NCBI GenBank assembly: GCA_020852535.1
Contig: JADZAO010000096.1
Location: 1-7,915, forward strand
Origin: Paracoccaceae bacterium
GTDB taxonomy: Bacteria > Pseudomonadota > Alphaproteobacteria > Rhodobacterales > Rhodobacteraceae
Length of the DNA stretch: 7,915 nt
Direction of reading: 5' to 3'
The notes under the pieces are model-generated. The model worked only from the letters and a program-made list of their open reading frames with translations, ran no database searches and had not been told where the DNA came from. Shown here piece by piece: positions 1 to 6,439 of the stretch. Each line of letters opens with the position of its first letter. The stretch's first letter is position 1. The position numbers and the translations under genes are program-made.

Positions 1-2
1 AG

Positions 3-32
3 CTTCAGAGACGACTTTAAGCAAAACTTCTG
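3..32 (+). other. Upstream continuation of the ABC exporter gene, interrupted by an in-frame TAA (18-20)
   Basis: Reading the exporter's own frame back to the window edge gives LQRRL, then TAA at 18-20, then AKLL, running into MQDALWF. Exporters of this family typically carry a stretch like LQRRL-(Tyr/Phe)-xKLLxQD-xxFF in the intracellular loop after the second membrane helix. Family-like sequence therefore exists in the same frame on both sides of the stop. One base change from TAT or TAC (Tyr) would explain the TAA. The rest of the gene lies upstream, outside the window. The alternatives are a sequencing or assembly error, or suppression of the stop. The stop is directly visible; the ancestral residue is inferred. 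Confidence 0.7.
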
Positions 33-1505
33 ATGCAGGACGCGTTGTGGTTCGAAAATACTGATTCGTCGAAAATTTTGGTGCATGTGACTCAAAGCGC
101 GGGTGCGGCTCGTACGGTCATTGATGTCATTGTCACATCGGTGATTCGTGATGCTTTGACGTTGGTTGGAATGGTTGGCGTGATGGTTTGGCAGAACGCG
201 GTTTTGTCATTGGTCTTCTTTGTTGTCATGCCCGTCGCACTTTTGTCTGTGCGTGTTGTTATGGGGCGTGTCAGTGCTGTAACTAGAGAAGGCTTTGTTG
301 GGCAGGCTGAGATCAACAAGGTGATCCGTGAAACTTCGACCGGATTACGGGTGATCCGGTCGTTTGGACTCGAACGTTTGCTGCAGGTGCGCATGGATAG
401 CGCGATCCGTGACGGTCAGGTGCGGGCGAACACTATTAGCCGTTTTGAAAGTCTGACTCTGCCTTTGATGGATACGCTTGCGGGTTTTGCGATCGGCATA
501 GTGATCATGGCCAATACCTTTAGTGGAAGGGTCGGCACTCCGGCTTCGGCGGGCGAGATTATGGCATTCATCACGGCGCTTTTAATGGCCTACGAGCCCG
601 CTAAGCGGTTGTCACGAGTGCGTGTTACTCTGGAGGCAGCTTTTAATGGTGTGCGGATGATGTTTTCGATTTTGGATATGCCAGACGCTATTGCTGATGC
701 GCCAGACGCTGTCGACCTGCCGCGAGGGAAGGGGGCTGTGTCTTTTAAAAACGTTACTTTCGCCTACAGTCGTAAAAAACCGATCCTGAACAATCTGACG
801 CTTGATTTCGCGCCGGGTAAGGTGACGGCTATCGTAGGCCCCTCGGGAGGCGGAAAATCTACTATTATGAGCCTTCTTTTGCGTGTTTACGATCCAAAGG
901 CAGGCAAAATCACTATCGATGGTTTTGATCTAAGACATGTAACGCGCGCGTCGCTGCGTCATGTGCTCTCATACGCGGGCCAAAATACATTCTTATTCTC
1001 CACTTCTGTGCGCGACAATATTCGTATGGGCCGCGAGAACGCGACCGATTCTGAGGTGGAAGCGGCGGCAAAATGTGCTCAGGCCCACGATTTTATTATG
1101 GCCTTGCCAAATGGATACGACACGCAGGTTGGCGAGAACGGGATTTTCTTTTCTGGTGGGCAAAGGCAGCGCCTGTCGCTGGCACGCGCTATTTTGAAGG
1201 ATGCGCCGGTGCTTTTGCTTGATGAAGCGACAAGTGCGCTCGATAATTATTCTGAGGGGCTTGTTAGGGATGCAATCACCCAAGTCACAACAGGACGGAC
1301 TACCATTTTTATTGCGCATCGCCTGTCGACTGTCATGGTTGCTGATGAAGTGATGTATATTGAAGCCGGGCAGTTGGTTGAACACGGGCCGCTTCAGGAA
1401 TTGCTGAACAGCGACACGCGTTTTGCAGCCCTTTTTCGCAAAGAGCGAACAATGGCGAAAAGTAAATCGGATAGGAAGTTGAAGAGTCCTCGCTCTGACA
1501 TCTGA
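33..1505 (+). CDS. MsbA-type ABC exporter, permease/ATPase half-transporter, C-terminal part (probably a broken gene)
   Basis: This is a type-I ABC exporter subunit that would sit in the inner membrane as a dimer and use ATP to flip or export a lipid, drug or other hydrophobic substrate; the substrate cannot be read from sequence. Residues 1-215 hold the later part of the transmembrane domain, with hydrophobic stretches near 41-75 and 146-185. Residues 235-470 are the ATPase domain: Walker A GPSGGGKST (269-277), Q-loop Gln317, signature FSGGQRQR (373-380, Phe where Leu is usual), Walker B VLLLDEAT (393-400), D-loop SALD and switch His429. The tail is Lys/Arg-rich. Family members are about 580-620 residues; this ORF has 490 and lacks the first transmembrane helices. 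The same frame continues to the window edge through a TAA at 18-20, and no Shine-Dalgarno precedes ATG 33, so this start is probably not natural. Family assignment is sure; intactness is doubtful. Confidence 0.85.
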   Translation: MQDALWFENTDSSKILVHVTQSAGAARTVIDVIVTSVIRDALTLVGMVGVMVWQNAVLSLVFFVVMPVALLSVRVVMGRVSAVTREGFVGQAEINKVIRETSTGLRVIRSFGLERLLQVRMDSAIRDGQVRANTISRFESLTLPLMDTLAGFAIGIVIMANTFSGRVGTPASAGEIMAFITALLMAYEPAKRLSRVRVTLEAAFNGVRMMFSILDMPDAIADAPDAVDLPRGKGAVSFKNVTFAYSRKKPILNNLTLDFAPGKVTAIVGPSGGGKSTIMSLLLRVYDPKAGKITIDGFDLRHVTRASLRHVLSYAGQNTFLFSTSVRDNIRMGRENATDSEVEAAAKCAQAHDFIMALPNGYDTQVGENGIFFSGGQRQRLSLARAILKDAPVLLLDEATSALDNYSEGLVRDAITQVTTGRTTIFIAHRLSTVMVADEVMYIEAGQLVEHGPLQELLNSDTRFAALFRKERTMAKSKSDRKLKSPRSDI

Positions 1506-1589
1506 TGGATTTTGTCCAAGGGATAAGGGCTGCTTGCGCGGATAAGGCCGATGTCGTGAAATCTTGCGGGACAGGCGTATAAACCAATC

Positions 1590-1616
1590 CAAGGCTAGCA
1601 CTGCAGCTTGTTTTTT
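1590..1616 (+). terminator. Candidate intrinsic terminator of the ABC exporter gene
   Basis: CAAGGCT (1590-1596) pairs with AGCTTG (1605-1610), giving six base pairs with one bulged G and an eight-base loop, followed directly by six T (1611-1616). A longer-range ACCAA (1583-1587) / TTGGT (1621-1625) pairing, followed by another T run, surrounds it. It lies about 85 bases after the exporter stop and before the convergent tRNA gene. The stem is short, so this is only moderately supported. Confidence 0.4.
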
Positions 1617-1649
1617 ACGGTTGGTCTTTTTCTATAAGAATTTTAGGAT

Positions 1650-1725
<76 letters not shown>

Positions 1726-1733
1726 ACCGGAGG

Positions 1734-1753
1734 TCGAAGCGTTTCCGCTTCGA
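1734..1753 (-). other. Perfect 8-bp hairpin with GAAA tetraloop in the tRNA-Ala leader
   Basis: On the minus strand TCGAAGCG, a GAAA loop and CGCTTCGA form an uninterrupted eight-pair stem closed by a GNRA-type tetraloop, an especially stable RNA fold. It ends eight bases before the mature 5' end of tRNA-Ala and has no T run after it, so it does not look like an intrinsic terminator of the upstream gene. It may protect or present the pre-tRNA leader for RNase P, or mark the end of the upstream mRNA. The structure is seen; the role is inference. Confidence 0.55.
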
Positions 1754-1760
1754 TGACCGC

Positions 1761-1790
1761 TGTTTAGTTTAAGGCGCGGGGGGGGGGCAA
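1761..1790 (-). promoter_or_regulatory. Speculative tRNA-Ala promoter spanning a G10/C10 tract
   Basis: On the minus strand TTGCCC (1790-1785) and TAAACA (1766-1761) are separated by 18 bases, a tolerable sigma-70-like arrangement. It would place the transcript start close to the hairpin at 1734-1753. The run of ten C on this strand (G at 1778-1787 on the plus strand) covers the end of the -35 hexamer and much of the spacer. The -10 is a weak match, and read-through from the FYDLN-type gene is an equally good way to transcribe the tRNA. Confidence 0.22.
1778..1787. repeat. Homopolymer run of ten G
   Basis: Ten consecutive G on the plus strand lie in the 105-base gap between the FYDLN-type gene and tRNA-Ala. 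Such runs change length by slippage and are also prone to sequencing error. It is outside any coding frame, so a length change could only act through transcription or RNA structure. Confidence 0.9.
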
Positions 1791-1830
1791 GAGAAAAAAC
1801 CTATCTTTTGCCGCGCCCTTCAGCTCGTTA

Positions 1831-2166
1831 TCAGGGCTCTTCTTTATCGCTTGCGACATCGGTTAGCTCGTCGAGTGAGACGTTGTCATCAGTATCGTCT
1901 TCGAGCAGATCATCTCCAAGTTCGGTATCGTCGGCGACGTCGACTTCGAGCAGATCGTCGTCTGCTTCAATATCGTCGACCAGCACCTCGTTGTCTTTTT
2001 CAGGCACGGTGCGGCTGATTACTGCAGCGGCCATTTTGCGGCGCGCGGATTCGATATCGACGACTTCGCCGGTGTAGGGTGAAGTGATCGGCGTGCGGTT
2101 CAGGTCGTAAAAGCGCTTGCCGGTCGTCGGGCAAATACGCTTCGTGCCCCATTCTTCCTTGGGCAT
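1831..2166 (-). CDS. FYDLN-acid (TIGR02300-type) small acidic protein
   Basis: This 111-residue protein matches what I know of the alphaproteobacterial TIGR02300 family: a short conserved N-terminal domain with the FYDLN signature and an acidic low-complexity tail. Function is unknown. Residues 1-36 hold EWGTKRICPTTGKRFYDLN and SPYTGEVV. Two short CPxxG / SPxxG turns sit where other members can carry paired CxxC motifs, so this copy keeps one Cys (Cys12) and is unlikely to bind zinc as a full ribbon. Residues 57-110 are rich in Asp/Glu, with a repeated DDLLE (70-74 and 85-89), and are probably disordered. No signal peptide or membrane segment is visible, so it should be cytoplasmic. ATG at 2166 is preceded by AAGGGGA about seven bases upstream, supporting this start. 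tRNA-Ala follows on the same strand. The serine-rich plus-strand frame opposite it is a shadow. Confidence 0.9.
   Translation of the reverse strand: MPKEEWGTKRICPTTGKRFYDLNRTPITSPYTGEVVDIESARRKMAAAVISRTVPEKDNEVLVDDIEADDDLLEVDVADDTELGDDLLEDDTDDNVSLDELTDVASDKEEP
1899..1956 (-). repeat. 13-bp direct repeat in the acidic-tail coding region
   Basis: The plus-strand sequence CTTCGAGCAGATC occurs at 1899-1911 and again at 1944-1956, exactly 45 bases (15 codons) apart and in frame. It encodes the repeated DDLLE of the FYDLN-type protein. This looks like a small internal duplication or convergent low-complexity sequence and would let the tail change length without a frameshift. Confidence 0.6.
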
Positions 2167-2278
2167 GGTTGTCCCCTTGGTTCAAGGCTGGTTTATTGGA
2201 TAGACATATAATGAGCGGTCTCGCTTGCCACAGTAAGGGGCAGGTGTCAAAGGTTTTTATTTGAGTAGACGAGGGCTG

Positions 2279-2306
2279 TTGCCGTTGCTGTGCAACTGGC
2301 TATCCT
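2279..2306 (+). promoter_or_regulatory. Candidate sigma-70-type promoter for the peptidase-regulator pair
   Basis: TTGCCG (2279-2284) and TATCCT (2301-2306) are separated by 16 bases, and would give a leader of roughly 25 bases before ATG 2337. AAGGGG at 2320-2325 is a possible ribosome binding site, about 11 bases before the start. The hexamers are imperfect matches and no mapping is available. Confidence 0.35.
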
Positions 2307-2336
2307 GCGGAACGAATTCAAGGGGTTTTGTGACGG

Positions 2337-3035
2337 ATGCTTGTTCTTCCCGCTTCTTCCTCGGATCTGCCCGAGGTTGAGATCACGCTGAAGCGTGTTG
2401 CGTGGGCGCGACGATTCTCGTTGCGGGTGTCGCGGCTTGACGGTCGTGTGACGTTATCGATGCCTTTATGCGCCTGTGAAGCTGAGGCGGTGGCATTTGT
2501 ACGTGCGCAAGAAGGTTGGATCCGGAATACGCTGTCCGCTATGCCCATAGCGGCCAGTGTTGGGATTGGGTCGCTGGTGCCGGTCGAGTGGCGGATGCTG
2601 CGGCTGGTGCATGGCACGGGGCGTGGTGTGCGAGTTGAGGGCGATACGCTTGTTGTGGCGGGCGATCCTACAGCTGCCGGTGTGCGTGCAGGGGCATTCT
2701 TGAAAGCGCTCGCACGGGAAAGACTGGTTGCGGCGTCAGATCGCTATGCGGCTCAGATCGGTCGTAAGGTGGCGCGGGTGACGCTGCGCGACACGCGGTC
2801 ACGCTGGGGGTCCTGCGCGCATGACGGGGCGCTGATGTATTCTTGGCGGTTGGTGATGGCGCCGCCATCCGTTTTGGATTATGTCGCCGCCCACGAGGTG
2901 GCGCATATGGTTGAGATGAACCATTCTGATCGTTTCTGGGCGGTGGTCGAGCGGCTTTATCCACGCTGGCAGGAGCAGCGTAAATGGCTCTACACTGAAG
3001 GGCAGGCGCTGCATTCTTATAGGTTTGGCATATAG
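2337..3035 (+). CDS. YgjP/DUF45-type (SprT-like fold) zinc metallopeptidase
   Basis: This 232-residue protein belongs to the YgjP-like metallopeptidase family (formerly DUF45). The zinc site is the HEVAH motif at 186-190 (ligands His186 and His190, catalytic Glu187), with His196 in MNHS as the likely third ligand. Family hallmarks around it are RDTRSRWGSC (151-160), a WRL motif (170-172) and APPSVLDYVAAHE (175-187). Residues 15-130 are the usual N-terminal beta-rich region. Length is normal for the family. There is no signal peptide or membrane segment, so it should be a cytosolic protein. A protease activity is implied by the motif; physiological substrates are not established from this sequence. 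The stop TAG at 3033-3035 is followed with no gap by the regulator's ATG, which suggests a two-gene transcript with translational coupling. Confidence 0.9.
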   Translation: MLVLPASSSDLPEVEITLKRVAWARRFSLRVSRLDGRVTLSMPLCACEAEAVAFVRAQEGWIRNTLSAMPIAASVGIGSLVPVEWRMLRLVHGTGRGVRVEGDTLVVAGDPTAAGVRAGAFLKALARERLVAASDRYAAQIGRKVARVTLRDTRSRWGSCAHDGALMYSWRLVMAPPSVLDYVAAHEVAHMVEMNHSDRFWAVVERLYPRWQEQRKWLYTEGQALHSYRFGI

Positions 3036-3683
3036 ATGATCACGTCTCGTCAGACAGACCCAAATGCCACAGCACATGAACGTGTGTATCGCAGTCTGCG
3101 CCAGCAGGTGATGCATGGCGAAATGACTCCGGGGCAGGCGCTGACCTTGCGTGGTATTGGCAAGCAGTTCAATGTGTCAATGACGCCGGCGCGTGAGGCT
3201 GTTCGGCGTCTGGTTGCCGAGGGTGCATTTACGATGGCTTCTTCGGGTCGTGTATCGACGCCAGAGTTGTTACCGGAGCGGATTGAGGAGTTGGCCGCAA
3301 TACGGTCGTTATTGGAGCCGGAAATGGCCTCCCGTGCTTTGCCGCGGGCACATTTTGCGCTGATTGAGCGGCTAGCTGCGATCAATGCGCTGAACGCGGA
3401 AGCCGTGGTGAAGCAGGATGCTGTTTCTTACGTGCGTACCAACCTTGAATTCCACCGCACACTCTACCTTCGGGCGCAAGCGCCCGCAATGTTGGCGATG
3501 TGCGAGACAGTTTGGTTGCAACTGGGGCCGACAATGCGACTTTTGTATTCAAAACTGCACCGTAAGGAAACACCTCAGCATCATCGGATGATCTTGGCTG
3601 CATTGAAGGCAGGTGATGAGCCGGGGTTGCGGCTGGCTGTACGGACCGATGTGACGCAGGGACTGCGGCACCTGACGGGTTAG
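3036..3683 (+). CDS. GntR-family transcriptional regulator, FadR-like FCD subfamily
   Basis: This 215-residue DNA-binding regulator has a winged helix-turn-helix at about 12-76 (ERVYRSLRQQVMHGEMTPGQ, then MTPAREAVRRL at 49-59). An all-helical FCD effector domain covers about 80-210. FCD proteins usually bind a metal plus a small carboxylate through Asp-x3-His and two later His. Here the aligned residues appear to be Asn136, His140, His183 (in QHHRMIL) and Asp205 in place of the last His, so metal binding may be altered. Ligand and target genes cannot be told. The start abuts the stop of the peptidase gene, and no strong Shine-Dalgarno is visible, which fits re-initiation. The gene converges on lpd with a 53-base gap. 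Family and subfamily are secure; a role in the odh genes is not implied by position alone. Confidence 0.93.
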   Translation: MITSRQTDPNATAHERVYRSLRQQVMHGEMTPGQALTLRGIGKQFNVSMTPAREAVRRLVAEGAFTMASSGRVSTPELLPERIEELAAIRSLLEPEMASRALPRAHFALIERLAAINALNAEAVVKQDAVSYVRTNLEFHRTLYLRAQAPAMLAMCETVWLQLGPTMRLLYSKLHRKETPQHHRMILAALKAGDEPGLRLAVRTDVTQGLRHLTG

Positions 3684-3736
3684 TACGCTTCTTCTAAGAA
3701 AAACTAGCGGTTGGCGTGGGGTTTTCTCCTGTTTGG

Positions 3737-5125
3737 TTAAGCGTGGATTGCGCCATCGCCGCAGGCCAGCGCTGCTTCGCGCACCGCTTCCGAGTAGGTC
3801 GGATGCGCATGGCAAGTTAGCGCGAGGTCTTGCGCTGAAGCCCCAAATTCCATTGCGATGCAAATTTCATGGATTAAGTCTCCTGCCATTGGGCCGATGA
3901 TATGTGCACCGAGGATGCGATCGGTGTCTTTGTCGGCAAGGATTTTGACAAAGCCTTCGCTTTGGAACACCGCCTTGGCGCGACCGTTGCCCATGAAACT
4001 GAATTTTCCGACCTTGTAGGCACGACCTTCGGTTTTGAGTTGTTCTTCAGTTTGGCCGACCGTGGCGACTTCGGGTGTGGTGTAGATTACGCCGGGGATG
4101 ACGCTGTAGTTCACATGGCCGGATTTCCCGGCGAGGATTTCGGCCAGCGCCATGCCTTCGTCTTCGGCCTTGTGGGCCAGCATAGGACCGCCGATGGCGT
4201 CGCCGATGGCGTATAAGCCACTTAGATTGGTGGCAAAATGGTTGTCGGTTTTGATTTGCCCGTGCGGCAGCATTTCGACGCCTAGTGCTTCGAGACCGAG
4301 ACCTGCAGTATAGGGACGGCGTCCAGTGGCGACGAGGACGGTGTCGGCGTCAAGGGTTGCTTCGGCGTCGTTCTTATTTAGCTTATAGTGGACGCTAGCA
4401 CCTGTCGCGGTGGTAGCTACGCTCTGTACAGCGGCGCCGAGGATGAATTTAAGCCCTTGTTTTTGAAGAATACGCTGGAAGGATTTGGCAACTTCTGCAT
4501 CCATACCCGGGGTGATGGCGTCTAGGTATTCGATGACGGTAACTTCTGAACCGAGGCGGGCGTACACTGAGCCCATTTCAAGGCCGATAACCCCTGCGCC
4601 GATCACGGCGAGTTTTGCAGGAATTTTTTCGAGGGTAAGGGCGCCAGTTGAGGTGACTACGATCTTTTCGTCGATGGTAACTCCATTCAGGGAGGAAGAT
4701 TCGGAGCCCGTTGCAATAATTATATTTTTTGCTTCATGAACTTCGTCACCGACTTTGACTTGACCTACAGCAGGGATAGAAGCCCAGCCTTTGATCCATA
4801 TGATTTTGTTCTTTTTGAACAAGAACTCGATGCCTTTGGTGTTTTGACCAATCACGTCGTCCTTGTAGCACAGCATTTTGGGCCAATCGACGGTGGGGGC
4901 TGTGCCCATCAGGCCCATTTTTTCAAAATTTTCACGGGCTTCGTGTAGGTGGTGAGTGGCATTCAATAGGGCTTTTGATGGAATGCAACCGACGTTGAGA
5001 CAAGTGCCGCCTAGCGTCTCACGGCCTTCGACGACTGCAACTTTAAGGCCGAGTTGAGCGGCACGAATGGCGCAGACATAGCCGCCGGGGCCGCCGCCGA
5101 TGATGATTGTATCAAAGCTTGCCAT
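3737..5125 (-). CDS. lpd: Dihydrolipoyl dehydrogenase (E3)
   Basis: This flavoenzyme re-oxidises the dihydrolipoyl group on the E2 subunit and passes electrons via FAD to NAD+. At 462 residues it is full length. FAD-binding GGGPGG is at 10-15. The redox disulfide motif GGTCLNVGC has Cys42 and Cys47. The NAD-binding GAGVIG is at 176-181, the second FAD contact YAIGDA at 305-310, and the dimer-interface acid-base motif HAHPTYSE carries His441 and Glu446. It is cytosolic. AAAGGA lies eight bases before ATG 5125, supporting the start. It is the last gene of odhA-odhB-lpd, 19 bases after odhB, so it is very likely the E3 of the 2-oxoglutarate dehydrogenase complex; E3 may also serve other complexes such as pyruvate dehydrogenase. 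All catalytic residues are present. Confidence 0.97.
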   Translation of the reverse strand: MASFDTIIIGGGPGGYVCAIRAAQLGLKVAVVEGRETLGGTCLNVGCIPSKALLNATHHLHEARENFEKMGLMGTAPTVDWPKMLCYKDDVIGQNTKGIEFLFKKNKIIWIKGWASIPAVGQVKVGDEVHEAKNIIIATGSESSSLNGVTIDEKIVVTSTGALTLEKIPAKLAVIGAGVIGLEMGSVYARLGSEVTVIEYLDAITPGMDAEVAKSFQRILQKQGLKFILGAAVQSVATTATGASVHYKLNKNDAEATLDADTVLVATGRRPYTAGLGLEALGVEMLPHGQIKTDNHFATNLSGLYAIGDAIGGPMLAHKAEDEGMALAEILAGKSGHVNYSVIPGVIYTTPEVATVGQTEEQLKTEGRAYKVGKFSFMGNGRAKAVFQSEGFVKILADKDTDRILGAHIIGPMAGDLIHEICIAMEFGASAQDLALTCHAHPTYSEAVREAALACGDGAIHA

Positions 5126-5144
5126 GTATTAAATCCTTTAAAAA

Positions 5145-6347
5145 TTAGAGATCCATTAACAACCGACGCGGATCTTCAAGTACTTCTTTCACGCGCACGA
5201 GGAAGGTCACGGCCCCTTTGCCATCGACGATCCGGTGATCGTAAGACAGTGCCAGATACATCATCGGGCGGATGACGATCTGGCCGTTTACCACCACGGG
5301 GCGGTCTTGGATCTTGTGCATCCCAAGGATGCCCGATTGCGGTGGATTTAAGATGGGCGAGGACATGAGCGAGCCGTAGACTCCGCCGTTTGAGATGGTG
5401 AATGACCCGCCCTGCATTTCGGCTATGCTTAGCTTGCCGTCACGGGCACGCATGCTGAGTTCGGTGATTTTCTTTTCGATCTGTGCAAAATCCATCTGGT
5501 TGGCATCGCGTAGAATAGGGACGACGAGGCCCGAGGGTGTGCCAACCGCTACACCCATGTGGACGTAGTTTTTGTATATCACGTCGGTGCCGTCGATTTC
5601 GGCGTTCACTTCGGGGATTTCTTTTAAGGCGTGAGTGCAAGCCTTCACAAAAAAGGACATGAAACCCATCTTGACGCCATGTTTTTTTTCGAAAGCATCT
5701 TTGTACGTGTTGCGTAACTCCATGATGCCAGACATATCGACCTCGTTATAAGTTGTCAGCATGGCAGCGGTATTCTGCGCATCTTTCAGGAGTTGGGCGA
5801 TGGTTTGGCGCAGACGAGTCATCTTGATACGTTCCTCGCGGATGACATCGTCGGTGACAGCGAGGCTGTGTGTGGTGATAGCAGGGGCTGTTGTGGTGCG
5901 GACAACATCGTCCTTCATCACGCGGCCATCGCGACCCGTGCCTTGCACCTGATCACGTGTTAGGTTTGCTTCAACCATTGCTTTTTTAGCGGCCGGCGCG
6001 TCTTCGATATTCTTGCGAGCGGCGGATTGCTTGGGGCCGTCATTGGGGCTGCTTACCATGGCTGTGGATTTGATTTTCGGTTCGGTGGTGGCGAGGGTCT
6101 GCGCAGTGGCCTCACCCTCGGTCATGATCGCCAGACACGCATTCGCCGCGACGGTTGCGCCTTCTGGGGCGATGATCTTGGTTAGGGTGCCCGATACGGG
6201 CGCGGGAACTTCGACTGACACCTTGTCGGTTTCAAGTTCGCAGAGCATTTCGTCCTGTTTGACATAGTCACCCGGTTTTTTGAACCAAGTGGAAACGGTT
6301 GCTTCGCTGACGCTTTCGCCAAGAGCTGGTACCATAACATCGGTCAT
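5145..6347 (-). CDS. odhB: Dihydrolipoyllysine-residue succinyltransferase, E2 of 2-oxoglutarate dehydrogenase
   Basis: Also named sucB. It transfers the succinyl group from the lipoyl arm to CoA and forms the core of the 2-oxoglutarate dehydrogenase complex. Domains in the 400 residues are: one lipoyl domain (about 1-78) with the lipoylated Lys42 in ETDKVSVEV; a linker; a peripheral subunit-binding domain (about 113-150, ending GTGRDGRVMKDDV); and the catalytic acyltransferase domain (about 168-400) with the SYDHRIVDG motif, His371 and Asp375. A single lipoyl domain and the VPALGESVSEATV start are typical of the succinyl rather than the acetyl enzyme. The ATG at 6347 has GGAGGA eight bases upstream, a strong site. 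It lies 92 bases after odhA and 19 bases before lpd. The linker between the lipoyl and binding domains has few of the Ala-Pro runs often seen. Confidence 0.97.
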   Translation of the reverse strand: MTDVMVPALGESVSEATVSTWFKKPGDYVKQDEMLCELETDKVSVEVPAPVSGTLTKIIAPEGATVAANACLAIMTEGEATAQTLATTEPKIKSTAMVSSPNDGPKQSAARKNIEDAPAAKKAMVEANLTRDQVQGTGRDGRVMKDDVVRTTTAPAITTHSLAVTDDVIREERIKMTRLRQTIAQLLKDAQNTAAMLTTYNEVDMSGIMELRNTYKDAFEKKHGVKMGFMSFFVKACTHALKEIPEVNAEIDGTDVIYKNYVHMGVAVGTPSGLVVPILRDANQMDFAQIEKKITELSMRARDGKLSIAEMQGGSFTISNGGVYGSLMSSPILNPPQSGILGMHKIQDRPVVVNGQIVIRPMMYLALSYDHRIVDGKGAVTFLVRVKEVLEDPRRLLMDL

Positions 6348-6439
6348 TTGTTCATTCCTCCGCGCTCTTTGGCGCTAATTGTTCCGGGTTCGTGGCCCTA
6401 TGTGAAGCCCCGTGCCTCTTGCGGCGCGGGTAAATTGGA
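6348..6439 (-). other. odhA-odhB intergenic region with strong odhB ribosome binding site
   Basis: These 92 bases are long for a gap inside this operon compared with the 19 bases before lpd. They contain the stem-loop described separately. They also hold a small GCGC/GCGC hairpin (6362-6375) directly upstream of the GGAGGA ribosome binding site at 6356-6361. A tiny out-of-frame ATG-AAC-AAA-TGA overlaps the odhB start and is probably chance. I see no convincing internal promoter. Confidence 0.5.
6409..6430 (-). other. Stem-loop in the odhA-odhB intergenic region
   Basis: About ten bases after the odhA stop, plus-strand CCCGTGCC (6409-6416) and GGCGCGGG (6423-6430) form an eight-position inverted repeat with a six-base loop. 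One position is G-T on the plus strand, which becomes a C-A mismatch in the transcript. No T run follows on the minus strand, so it is not a classic terminator. It could act as an mRNA stabiliser or processing point that adjusts the E1 to E2 ratio; that role is inference. Confidence 0.35.

Noticed and set aside
993..1601. Minus-strand open frame of 202 residues across the ABC ATPase domain
   Set aside because: It lies opposite a sequence with intact Walker and signature motifs, and its product has no recognisable domain.
1808..2077. Serine-rich plus-strand open frame of 89 residues
   Set aside because: It is the reverse complement of the Asp/Glu-rich tail of the FYDLN-type gene; GAT/GAC/GAG codons read backwards give serine-rich sequence. 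The minus-strand gene has a family match and a good ribosome site.
2207..2250. A perfect TATAAT on the plus strand (2207-2212) and a perfect TTGACA on the minus strand (2250-2245)
   Set aside because: Neither has a partner hexamer at a workable distance: the TATAAT has no -35 at 16-18 bases upstream, and the bases 17 downstream of TTGACA do not resemble a -10. A weaker TTACTG-17-CATTAT pair on the minus strand is possible but not convincing.
3684..3736. Possible bidirectional terminator between the regulator and lpd
   Set aside because: AGAAAA (3697-3702) and TTTTCT (3722-3727) are complementary and flanked by T runs on each strand, but the stem is AT-only apart from one pair and the 16-base-plus loop has no inner pairing.
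3036..5125. GntR regulator as the dedicated regulator of the odh genes
   Set aside because: Convergent neighbours alone do not show regulation, and the operon promoter is not in the window to look for an operator.
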